Assembly (NCBI GenBank): GCA_022495995.1
Contig: JAFEMH010001302.1
Location: 248,001 to 312,000, forward strand
DNA from: Adenophora triphylla var. japonica
Taxonomy: Eukaryota; Streptophyta; Magnoliopsida; Asterales; Campanulaceae
Direction: 5' to 3'
DNA length: 64,000 nt
Part shown: one piece after another, positions 54,841 to 64,000 of the stretch
Position numbering within the stretch: the stretch's first letter is position 1
Layout: each line of letters opens with the position of its first letter
The notes under the pieces: generated by a model
What the model was told of the DNA's origin: nothing
What the model saw: the letters and a program-made list of their open reading frames with translations, nothing else
Databases searched by the model: none
Program-made: the position numbers and the translations under genes

Positions 54841-57445
54841 CTAGGGCATATGATTCGGATTAGTAATCCGAACATGAGTCCTAGCCAGGAACCACTGCAT
54901 ATACGTGGAAATAACAGGATCAGATGTGCTCACGGACGGGCCCCATCTACGCAATGGATCGAAACCCCCCAAGCCGTCCTCTAACCAATCCTCCCATACA
55001 TCATCACGCCCTCCATAGGACTTCTTGTACCCCTTTTGACCTCGCTATCAATGAACAATTTTGGGGGAGCAAGATATGGGGTCTCTGGGGATTTTCTCGC
55101 CTGGATCCCAAACTGGCGTGTAACACGGTCAGGCAAATACGCCTCCGTGATATCCTGGAAGCGTATAACCCCACGAAAGTATGAGACCGGTAAAAGCGCC
55201 TCTGGGGTGGTGCTGTAGGGAGTCCAACAAACCTAAAAATGAATTTGTTAGACACCGTCACCGTAAATAATAATTTGTAAAACTTTAAATATAACTAACT
55301 CACCTTATCAACCGTCATCGTGTCCGTGGTATGCCGAAACTTCAATAGATGGGGCATATCCCTACCAGCCGTATCGATGCATACCCATCTACGAGCCTCT
55401 ACTGGCCCTCCGTCCATAACGGGTCAATCTCTCCGGAAAACCGGAAAGTGCTCGTATATCCAGCCCGCAAATGTATGAAATAAATAAGTTAACAATGTTA
55501 TAACCATAAATGCATGTTGTAATTATTAAATGATTGTTAAATATTACCTCCAAAAGACTCAAACAACCGCCAATCTGCTTGCATCCGTATCTAGATGCCT
55601 TCCCCAACTCCCGTATAGATATGCCAACCCAGCTGTCCCCCAGGATAGAGCCCCCACTGGGCAATATCCACGCACAATGAAAGGTAGTCGAGGGCATCTT
55701 ATCTCGAGTCTTGTCCACGAACACTGGAGCCCAGGAGGAACATGATGTACGTAGCAGCGCGCTCATCGTCAGTCATGTCGGAAGGGGACTCAAAGGAACG
55801 GCGGAGGCCATCTAAAGACTAGGTCGTCCCCTTCCGACATGTCTCAAGGCGTGCCCTGATAGCGGCTACGTCAGGCTCTGGAACCGCCTTCCCAACAGGG
55901 CCACCTGAACAGCTGATGCCTACAAATTGAAAATGAAATAATTAATAAAATTGATAAAATTTATGAAATTTATAAAAAATAGACAACAAACAAGAATATA
56001 CCTAGGATAAGAGTGACGTCATGCATAGTGATCGTCATCTCACCCCACGGCATGTGGAAGGTATTAGTCTCGGGAGACCACCGTTCCACAAACGCCGTTA
56101 GGAGCGCCATGCTAGGCCGGCGAATGGTAGCATTTCGTATGTGTTCATACGAATGGTGACCAACATTTCGTGTATTGGCATACGAAATGTAAACTGATGA
56201 ATCAGTTTACATTTCGTATACCAATACCCGACATGTTGGTGACCATTCGTATGGACACATATGAAATGTCACCAACATTTCGTATGTTGGCATACGAAAT
56301 GTCATCTGATTGTTGATAATGTTTTGCAAATGGCTATTTAATAAACAAAATCATATACTTACTTATCTAAAATCTGCTGCCTTGTTTGGCGCTTCAACAC
56401 CAGCTCACAAGTGGCGTTCTCCCATATCTTACGGGCTCGATGATGACCAAACCCGTACAACAACCGAACCTCCTCCGGCCGCCACCGGGTTACTCTTCAG
56501 CTGCCACTCGTCATCCTTGGCCCCTTTCCCCTTTCTGCCCCGTGCCTCCCGCCTCTTGCGAGGCCTCACAGATACACTCTCCTCCGCCTCCTCCTCCACC
56601 TCCACCTCCGCCTCCTCCTCCTCCTCCTCCTCACTAGATAAATGTGCCTCCTCCCGCACGTATGCACCTCGGGACGAGTACGTGAAGATGAATCCTCACT
56701 AGAATAACTACTCTCACTACTATCACTCTCCTCAACCACATCCGGCTCAGCAATCACGACATTCTTGTCGTTCTTCTTTTTGGACCGTTTTTCAACCTTA
56801 CCTGCAGCTGCCTCCTCGGCCTTCCTCTTTCTATTAGAGGCCGTCGCAGCAGGTTTACGTACCTACAAAAAATTAAATAAGAGACAGCTAATATTCAAGA
56901 ACCAGTTTACATTTCGTATGACAATACCCGAAATGTTTGTTACCATTCGTATATGTTCATACGAATTGTCACTAACATTTCGTGTATTGGCATACGAAAT
57001 GTAAACTGATGAATCAGTTTATATTTCGTATGCCAATACCCGAAATGTTGGTGACCATTCGTATGAACATATACGAATGGTAACAAACATTTCGGGTATT
57101 GTCATACGAAATGTAAACTGATGAATCAGTTTACATTTCGTATGCCAATACCCGATATGTTGGTAACCATTCGTATATGTTCATACGAAACGCACGTCGA
57201 CAACTTCAAATTTTAGGCACACAAATTCGTATTCGATTCAAACAAAAAACCCAAATTAATGTTACGAAATCGCAATTAGAACCATTTAGGATACGTTTAA
57301 ACAACATTAAGCATTATATAATCCATTTTAGGCATAAATTTGTTGTAGGGTTTTCAAAATTAAAATCTAGGTTAAAACGAATTACTTTTGGAGCGGCGGA
57401 GGAAGAGACGGACTTTCCACCGGTTTTAGGGAGGTTTGTCTTCAT
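54841..57445 (-). pseudogene. Plant-mobile-domain (MAIN-like) gene of the MULE, degraded
   Basis: Exon 1 is 57445-57386 (MKTNLPKTGGKSVSSSAAPK) and ends at a GTAATT donor. The second exon starts near 56865 after a TGTAG acceptor. It encodes a basic then acidic low-complexity N-terminus (NRKRKAEEAAAGKVEKRSKK, SSEEEEEEEAEVEVEEEAEE). PMD core blocks follow: AFVERWSPETNTFHMPWGEM and TITMHDVTLIL (about 56120-55995), GPVGKAVPEPDVAAIRARLE, ERAATYIMFLLGSS, FVDKTRDKMPS, ELGKASRYGCKQIGGCL, WIYEHFPVF, CWTPYSTTPEALLPVSYF, DITEAYLPDRVTRQFGI, ending at stop 54843-54841. Several frame changes and a stop after RKGTT interrupt it. PMD proteins are typical passengers of Mutator and gypsy elements; their role in transposition is not settled. 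Confidence 0.72.
56130..57190. repeat. CATTTCGTATG palindromes in and around the PMD gene
   Basis: Two blocks (56130-56310 and 56900-57190) of inverted CATTTCGTATG, ACCATTCGTATG and CCAATACCCGAAATG words arranged around AACTGATGAATCAGTT centres. The second block lies in the first intron of the PMD gene. A CCTCCGCC/CCTCCACC microsatellite at 56577-56632 encodes the acidic run of the PMD protein. Confidence 0.8.
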
Positions 57446-57671
57446 CGGCGGTGGTGGTGATCGGCGGCGTTTGTGAGAGAGAGAAGAGAGACCGTCGTTT
57501 TTTGCTTTAGGTTTTGAGAGCGAGAGAGAGAATAGAACAGGGACACGGCGTTTGAAATGGAGAGGGAGGGGAAGAATTTTTTTTTAAAAGTATTTATATG
57601 AGGGTATTTTGGTCATTTTGTGCATGCCTTGTAAAACCATGCCTTGTATATAGTAGTACCCTCATACAATG

Positions 57672-58075
57672 CGCCACGTGAAATTTCACGTCAAATCCTA
57701 TATGTAATGCTTTGCCCAATCAGATTTTATTCTAAATTCAACCCATTTTAAAAAAAAAATAACTATCATCCTATAAACAGGGGATAATAAGTTCAAAGCA
57801 TCTAAATTTTAAAGGATTATTTACTGACACAATTTTACTTGATGATATATATTTTTTTTCGTTTTTCTAAAATTTAAAGTCCAGTAGCGATAATAATCGA
57901 AGAGCCTAAAGAGATAATGATACATTTTCCCCCTTAAGCTTAGAAGATAGAGATACTGATATATTTGAATTTTTTAAAAAAAAAATAGAAGAATTATTTA
58001 TAGAGTCAATTTTACTATCAAAATATTCTTTAATAATTAAAAAAGATTTAATATTAGATGATAGTTGTCACGACC
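57672..58075. other. Intergenic sequence, no gene seen
   Basis: AT-rich sequence between the right MULE boundary repeat and the next LTR. It ends in ATAGT (58071-58075), the presumed left target-site copy of the next LTR element. Confidence 0.45.
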
Positions 58076-60434
58076 CTAAATCTAGACAATATTTGGATAC
58101 ATGTTTGAGCACGTATATATGGCGTGCGTCGCATCTCATTTCATGCTTCGCATTTTATTTGTGAGTATTATGTGTTAGTTTAATATTTTAATAACTTATT
58201 TGGCATTTTAAGTATGTTAATAAATTAAATTCAATTATTTAATGACTAATTAAAACTAATAGGAGTTGTGTAGTTAAAATGATAATTGTTGAAATTTACT
58301 AAAAATCTATAAAATATATGAAGGTGCTAAAGTGTAAAGGTTGAAAATAATAAATCTAATTGTAGCAACTTAATTCATGGAGAAGCTCAAGTGAAAGTTT
58401 AGTAATGTATATCTTTCCATGTGGTGAAGCTTCTTGATCAAAACACCAGCAAAAGACCAAAACCATTTCTCCTCTATACCTTCTTCCTTCAAAACATTTC
58501 AACCTAGGTTTCTTTTAGCAATTCACCATAAATTCATCTTTTGTCCGTTCTTCAATCTGACTGCGTCTAAATGTTCGGAAAGCCAATTGGATCATTTTCA
58601 TCCGAATAGAATTTTGGATTCTTTCGTTTTATTTTGGAGGTAAGTTATTATTTTCCTTCTTTAATCTTGCTCATTTGATATTAATGTTTTAATGGTTGAA
58701 GTATACATTTTGCATGTGGTATTTGACCATTTTTCTTGAGTTGGAATGAATTGAAATGGACTTGGGATGAGTCTATTGAAGTGTTGGTATGGTGGTTTTA
58801 GTTTGAGGTAAAAGGGTAAGTTAAAATGAAGGTTTTGAAGTGAAAGGGTAACTTGTTAGGAAGGACATGCAATTGCTGATGTTTCAACATCAGTGCTGAT
58901 TTCTGCTGAAGGGCACGACTCGTGTTGTAGGTCACGAGTCGTTCCCCTTAGCCAGTCGTAACCACGAGTTGTGCAATAATTTGCACTCGTGCTGCTTTGA
59001 GTGGCACGACTCGTGCTGTAGGGTACGAGTCATGCCCTGCCCTGTTTCTGCTGAGTCAGTTTTGAAGCAAATTATCCCTAACTACCTAATGTACATTTTA
59101 CCCATTTGAACACTATAATAAAAGTACAATATATGGGCTACCAAATGATGTCTTAACATATCAATTGTGATGTTGGGAAGGTTGTTAAATATTTGGTTAA
59201 AATAGGTTGAAACACTTGATTTCCATGAAATGCAAAGTTCTCTAAACCTTATATGGTTGATAATAGGTCCTTGGAATGCTATATTAATTTGTGTAGAACT
59301 TATGTATTGTTCAATATTGACTTGTTTGATCATCTTAATGTTGTTATTGATAGGGTTCCTTAATTTGGAATTCTAAGTTAAGATGAATGGTTTCAAGGAT
59401 TCTTAGCCACATGTGCTATATATGAGTAATACTTGTTTATCATATTATTATGATATATTTGGTATGGTTCCCTACTTTGAAATCATAAATTGGTTGTTTA
59501 ATCAAGTATTTATTACTATGCTTTTATTTAAAGTCCAGCTGGTACTTGATTGTTATCGGACAGTCGTATGAGATTATAATGACACCCGAGCCAAGTTCAT
59601 TATAATACCATTCACTGATTCCCATTTTCCCCCTTCCATTGGCCATGGTTGGGTTGTTGGCTAGATCCCTTTGAGTGAGTTCTAGCTACATGTTTGGGAT
59701 ATGACTTTGTGTCATTTTCCCCCTGTTGTCGATGTTGTTGTTTGGTTTCAAAACCTCTTCTTCAAATGCATTGATCTTTGCCGCATGCATCGTTATATCC
59801 TTTTTTATTAAACCTTGGCTCAGTTTCCTTCTAAGTGTTACATTATCTCACTTATGTGTTTATCTTATGCACCCTTCTATATGTTTTTAAGATTGTGGTG
59901 TATTAAGTGAGTAAGTTGATATATGTTTACATGATGTGGTTTGGCATGTCATATTGTTGCATTCATAATAGCTTACTGAGATTTATCTCACCACTTCCTT
60001 TTATTGTTTTCCTTAGATAAGGGCGAGCCAGGGAATAGGCCACGTTGAGCACGGGGAGGATTTCGAGTTGGGTTTGTAGATTGGGAAAGGTATTTTGCAG
60101 TGGTTTACATTATGTAAATGTATAACCAATGGGGTAGTATACCCGAGACTTGAAATGTTATGTCACTATTTTGGAACACTTTGGTGATTGTAAATATTGT
60201 AAGTTTTTGGAACTATGTTCCTTAAGTTGTAAATGGTTTGTAAATGTGGTGTTTTGATTTTAAGTAAAATGTTGTTACTTCTAGTATTATAATCGAAAGT
60301 TTTTAAGTCTAAAACAGGTTTTGTATATTAGAAATTTAAGAAAGGACATTTAGAAAGTTTTAAAGAAAATTATGACGCCTTTCGAGCGTGTCGCGGATGT
60401 GGGGCCAAGTAGGACCACGGATCGGGGCGTGTCA
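58076..60434 (+). repeat. 5' LTR of the Tekay-like element
   Basis: Starts TGTCACGACCCTAAATC and ends CGGGGCGTGTCA, followed by the primer-binding site two bases later. 2359 bp, non-coding. Confidence 0.78.
58913..59035. repeat. GCACGACTCGTG palindrome cluster in the LTR
   Basis: Two hairpins built from GGCACGACTCGTG and the opposing CACGAGTCGT or TACGAGTCAT, with degenerate copies between them. Its relative position in the LTR matches that of the GGGCGACCGCCC cluster in the related nested element, although the sequence is unrelated. Confidence 0.75.
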
Positions 60435-60436
60435 AT

Positions 60437-60448
60437 TGGTATCAGAGC
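60437..60448 (+). other. Primer-binding site, initiator tRNA-Met
   Basis: TGGTATCAGAGC lies two bases after the LTR, a perfect match to the usual plant initiator-Met site. Confidence 0.88.
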
Positions 60449-60544
60449 CCGATTATAGATAGTCTAGAGTGACTACGTGACCTAGGAGGGTAGTTATGGA
60501 TGGAGTGAATGACGTTAAGTGTTCTATGCAGGTACTCAGTTATT

Positions 60545-61735
60545 ATGGCAGGAGCTGAGGGGGATTAAACTGGACCTTTAAGCCACGGAAATGCAAGGGA
60601 TGAGACTCGGAATATGTTTCAAGGTATGTTCGAGGCAGCAATGAAAGTTATGAATGATCAGAGGCAAGGAGGTGAACAGGCACCTCTGAGGAATGGACTT
60701 GAACAGTTTTTGAAGATGAAACCAACCGGGTATGATGGTGAACCAGATGTGACCAAGGCTGAGAGATGGATAGAAGCAATAGAGAAGATATTTGATGTTT
60801 TGAGATGTACTGATGAGGGTCAAGTTAGGTTCACTGCTTATAAGTTTTCTGGGGCTGCGGAACATTGGTGGAGAATGTTAAAGGCTAGTTGGGATGATGC
60901 TCACGTGCCTTATACATGGGATAATTTTGAGTGGAAGTTCAAGGAGCACTTCATTCCTAAGGTGGATCAAGATAGAAAAAAGGTGGAATTTCTTAACTTG
61001 AAGCAGAATTTCTTGTCGGTGGCTCACTATGTGGCTAAGTTTACCGAGCTATCCAGATATTGTACTCACTAGTTGCAACAGAAGAGAGGAAATCAATGAG
61101 GTTTGTTTGGGGATTGAAGACAGCAATTCGAACTCAGCTAGTGTCTCATAAGTTTCAAGACTTCCAGGATGCGGTGGATCGTGCTTATCATGTTGAGCAT
61201 GATATTGAGGAGCATAAGAGGAAGACTGAAGTGTTAAGTGCTGGAAGATAAGGCGGGCAAGGTAGACCACAACAACAAGGCAGGGATAGTCGAGGAGGAC
61301 AGGGCATGACATCACAGTTTAGAGGACAACTACAGGGTCAGTCAAATATTAGAAGTCGAGGTAATACTTCAGGGAATCAACAAAAGAAGGTTTGTACTTA
61401 CTGTTAGAAGGAAGGGCATTCAGAGGATCGATGTTGGAAGAAGCAAGGAAAGTGTCTGAATTGTGGGCAGTTAGGGCATTTTCAAAAAGATTGTACTAAA
61501 CCAAAGAATCAACCATCGGGGAGTGGCACCGGGACTTTACAAGGGCAGAAGAGGGATGCTTCGGGGAGGCCTAAGGTTCAAGGCCGTGTCTTTGCCGTGA
61601 ATCAGCAACAAGTGGCGGATTCCTCAACAGTAATTGGAGGTACCATTTTTATATCAAGTTTGATAGCATGCGAACTTATAGACCCTGGCTCATCGCATTC
61701 ATATATTTCCATGCATTTTGCATCGCAATTGCATG
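60545..61735 (+). pseudogene. Gag and protease start of the Tekay-like element, with stops
   Basis: ATG 60545 begins MAGAEGD and meets TAA at 60566. The same frame reopens and encodes the gag core (FLKMKPTGYDGEPDV, AERWIEAIEKIFDVLRC, AAEHWWRMLKASW, FKEHFIPKVDQDRKKVEFLN) up to a TAG at 61070. After a frame change come EERKSMRFVWGLKTAIRTQL and two zinc knuckles (CTYC then a stop before the rest, and CLNCGQLGHFQKDC). A protease start with LIDPGSSHSYIS (about 61675-61710) ends at the copia junction. Non-functional. Confidence 0.78.
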
Positions 61736-61737
61736 CT

Positions 61738-63180
61738 TCGTACTATTCTTACTCTCACCACTGTGAGAGGATGGTCTCTTCGACAAGTTGACATTAATAA
61801 TGCCTTTGTTCAAGGCAATCTTACTGAAGATGTTTTCATGGTTCAACCCCCAGGTTTTGCTAGCTCCTCTCATCCTTCCTATGTTTGCAAATTAAAGAAA
61901 GCTCTATATGGTCTAAAGAAATCTCCACGGACTTGGTATAATGAGCTTCGTATATATCTTATTTCTCTTGGCTTCAAGAACTGTGTTTCGGACTCTTCAC
62001 TTTTCACTCTTCATCACTCTCATGGGATCATTTATTTGCTTGTTTATGTAGATGATATTATTATCACCGGCTCTAACAATCATCTTCTTGATAATTTTAT
62101 CTCTACATTTTCCTTAAGGTTTTCACTAAAAGATCTTGGATCCCTTTCATAATTTCTTGGAGTTGAGGTTCTTCCTCATCCTAAGGGCATTCTACTTAGT
62201 CAACAGAAATACATTCAGGATTTATTAGTCAAATCTCACATGAAAGACTCTCGCCTGGTTCCATCGCCTATGGCACCTCATCCGCCCCTCTCCCTTCATC
62301 AGGGTACTCACCTTTCAAATCCCTCTGAGTATCGTGGACTTGTTGGCAGTTTACAGTACCTCTGATTGACTCGGCTTGATATTTCTTTCGTTGTAAATCG
62401 CATGTCTCAATTCATGCACAGGCCTACTGAGGAGCATTGGTCGGCTCTCAAGCGTGTTCTTCGCTATCTTGCCGGTACTGTTTCACATGCTACTCATTAA
62501 GCGTGATTCTCCCCTCACTCTCCATGCGTTTACGAGATCTTTGATTGAAATTTGGTGATATGGATACTTATGTGTCTACTACTAGTTACATTGTTTATTT
62601 GGGCAAGAATGCTATATCATGGAGCTCTAAGAAACAAAGAACTCTGGCTCGTTCTTCTACGGAAGCTGAATACCGTGTTGTTGGTGCTACAACGGCTGAA
62701 GTTACTTGGGTTCAAAATCTTTTGGCCGAGCTCACCTGCCCTGCTTCAAATACTCCTGTTATTTATTTTGATAATTTGGGTGCTACATATATTGCTGCCA
62801 ATCCAAGGTTCCACTCCCGAATGAAACATCTTGGTCTTGACTATCATTTTGTTAGAGAACGGGTTCAAAATAATTCTCTACATGTCTCTTTCATATCAAG
62901 CAATGATCAGCTTGCTGATGTCTTAACAAAACCTCTTCCTCGGCCACGGTTTCAGTTTCTAATATCCAAGATTGGTCTCACTACTCGATCGTCCATCTTG
63001 CGGGAGCATGTCAAAGATACAGTCAAAGACTCTTCAATTTAGTTTCCTTATTCAGTTTCCTTATCATAATTTGATTCTGTTATTTAGTTTCCTAATTATG
63101 TAAATCCTAGAATTGCTAGGAAGTAAACTCTTGTATAAATACTTTCTCCTCAATCAATAATAGAAAATGCTTCTTATGTA
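61738..63180 (+). pseudogene. Ty1/copia RT and RNase H fragment with trailing LTR-like sequence
   Basis: Starts inside copia RT (LTLTTVRGWSLRQVDINNAF, VQPPGFASSSHPSYVCKLKK, ALYGLKKSPRTWY, active-site YVDD at 62045-62056). Stops lie near 62150, 62363 and 62500. The RNase H frame 62545-63042 (ISWSSKKQRTLARSSTEAEY, VIYFDNLGATYIAANP, QLADVLTKPLPRPRF) is open. The 63043-63180 tail, with TTGTATAAATACTTTC and CAATAATAGAAAA, looks like copia LTR sequence (TATA box and polyadenylation region), but no LTR ends can be fixed. Non-functional. Confidence 0.8.
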
Positions 63181-63181
63181 A

Positions 63182-63718
63182 ATTACAATTCTTATAGAAG
63201 CAACCCTCCTAATTGGCCATGATCTCCACCAATATATAGATGGAACCTTAACCGCTCCACCCCAAAACCTTACCACTCAAACCATTACAACCGAAAACAT
63301 CACCCCAGCCAATAACCCTCTAGCAGCCACCAACACCACATCTCCTAACCCAGCCTACAACACATGGTTTCGCCAAGACAAGCTTATTTTGGGTGCACTA
63401 GTAGGTACTCTCTCTCCCGACCTTGTCTCTCTCAGATCTCAATGTTCCACTACATATGAAGCGTGGCAAACCCTTGCCAAAACCTATGCTAACCCTTCTA
63501 AAGGCCATATCAAACAAATCAAGGATCGCCTTTGCCAAATCACCAAAGGAAACTGCTCTGTTTCAGACAATATGAGAGATTTCAAATCTTGCGCACACCA
63601 ACTTAAATCCTTAGGCTGCCCCATTGATCCGGAAGACCTAGTTGACAAGATCTTGGATCAACTCAATGATTCAGACTTTAAAAGCTTCATCACTGCCGTA
63701 TACAGCCTGTTAGTGTAA
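63182..63718 (+). pseudogene. Ty1/copia gag fragment, 5'-truncated
   Basis: Open frame without ATG, after a TAA at 63179. It encodes the N-terminal gag of copia elements (GHDLHQYIDGTLTAPPQNL, WFRQDKLILGALVGTL, AWQTLAKTYANPSKGHIKQI, LGCPIDPEDLVDKIL), the UBN2-type domain. The frame ends at TAA 63716-63718, where TGTTAG (63708) may mark another LTR inserted into gag. Gag lying downstream of RT/RNase H shows that this is a second copia copy or a rearrangement. Confidence 0.75.
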
Positions 63719-64000
63719 ACTGCAGATGATATCGTGGATGATTTCCCAGATTCCAGATGATATCGCAGATGATTTTCTGTGCTAGAATTTACATAGTTGT
63801 ACATTTCTTATTTATTAATTAATGGACTAATGTGCTAATATAATCTGTATAGTCTATGGTATATGTCCATATTTTAGGTTGCAATATGATTGGAGAATGA
63901 GCTAGAAACATGGTGGAATTTGGAAAAGGAAGATTTATGCATAAATAACATTTTATGCATAAACCGTTCCAAGACCATCTTTGTGTTAGTAACATTAAAA
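63708..64000 (+). other. Possible start of another LTR, cut by the window edge
   Basis: TGTTAGTGTAAACTGCAGAT interrupts the copia gag exactly where homology ends. The next ~60 bp hold a repeated GATGATATCG(T/C)(G/A)GATGATTT motif. LTR status cannot be confirmed without the right end. Confidence 0.35.

Larger units (their letters stand above)
48935..57660 (+). mobile_element. Mutator-like element carrying transposase-OTU fusion and a PMD gene
   Basis: CTCATACAATG occurs immediately outside both ends (48924-48934 and 57661-57671), an 11-bp repeat in the size range of MULE target duplications. The termini share CTATATACAAGGCA followed by a second ACAAGGCA and then A-rich CCAAACTACCCT or CCAAAATACCCT sequence (left inward from 48947, right inward on minus from 57653). 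The interior holds a FAR1-type MULE transposase fused to an OTU domain (plus) and a plant-mobile-domain gene (minus), convergent. Exact terminal bases are uncertain by one or two. Many short ACACGA/TCGTGT hairpins fill the non-coding parts. Confidence 0.82.
58076..61737 (+). mobile_element. Tekay/Del-like Ty3/gypsy element, 5' part only
   Basis: LTR, initiator-Met primer-binding site, gag and the start of protease, then an abrupt join to copia sequence at about 61737. LTR and gag are homologous to those of the nested element at 17224-25563, for example at AATAGCTTACTGAGATTTAT near 59970 and in the gag WW core. No 3' LTR lies in the window. Confidence 0.8.

Noticed and set aside
1..64000. tRNA, rRNA or organellar insertions
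   Set aside because: Short matches to tRNA ends occur only as retrotransposon primer-binding sites; no full cloverleaf or rRNA segment was recognised.

Overview
This window looks like nuclear DNA from a flowering plant, probably a eudicot. It is AT-rich and consists mostly of nested plant transposable elements: CACTA, Stowaway MITEs, a Mutator-like element, Ty3/gypsy of the Tat and Tekay types, and Ty1/copia fragments. Introns are short and GT-AG. I recognise no tRNA, rRNA, CRISPR array or bacterial feature. The only gene I would assign to the host is a secreted CLE-type peptide precursor at 46997-47776, minus strand. Its CLE dodecapeptide motif is repeated about seven times, and it is the most interesting object here.

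Layout. 333-9155 is a CACTA (En/Spm) element with matching ends, a 3-bp AAT target duplication, a nearly complete TNP2-type transposase gene and a second ORF resembling Athila ORF1. 9312-10713 is a non-autonomous DNA element (TAA duplication) built on a ~125-bp tandem repeat and containing a Stowaway MITE. A second Stowaway lies at 10881-11173. 12702-14175 holds two unrelated palindrome-rich segments.

15412-42642 is a very large Tat-type Ty3/gypsy retrotransposon with LTRs at 15412-17168 and 40859-42642. Its coding parts are a gag/protease ORF that lacks a visible capsid core, a frameshifted RT, and an intact 747-codon block of RNase H, archaeal-type RNase H and integrase. Two further ORFs run antisense between pol and the 3' LTR: a DUF7745-like protein and a plant-mobile-domain (PMD) protein. 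Two tandem-repeat arrays follow. Its leader is interrupted by a complete minus-strand Tekay-like element (17224-25563, TSD GGTAT) that keeps only gag. A truncated Tat copy in opposite orientation (42643-44554) abuts the 3' LTR.

44818-45508 is an unassigned ORF beside palindromes and a CACTA-like terminus. Then come a Stowaway (46228-46539) and the poly-CLE gene. 48935-57660 is a Mutator-like element bounded by an 11-bp repeat. It carries a transposase fused to an OTU-type cysteine protease on plus and a PMD gene on minus, convergent across a long inverted repeat. 58076-61737 is the 5' part of a Tekay-like element joined to a copia RT/RNase H fragment (to about 63180), a copia gag fragment (63182-63718) and possibly the start of another LTR.

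Most element ORFs are broken by isolated one-base shifts rather than heavy decay. This means either young pseudogenes or residual indel errors in the assembly. Domain names come from recognising motifs by eye; no search was run.
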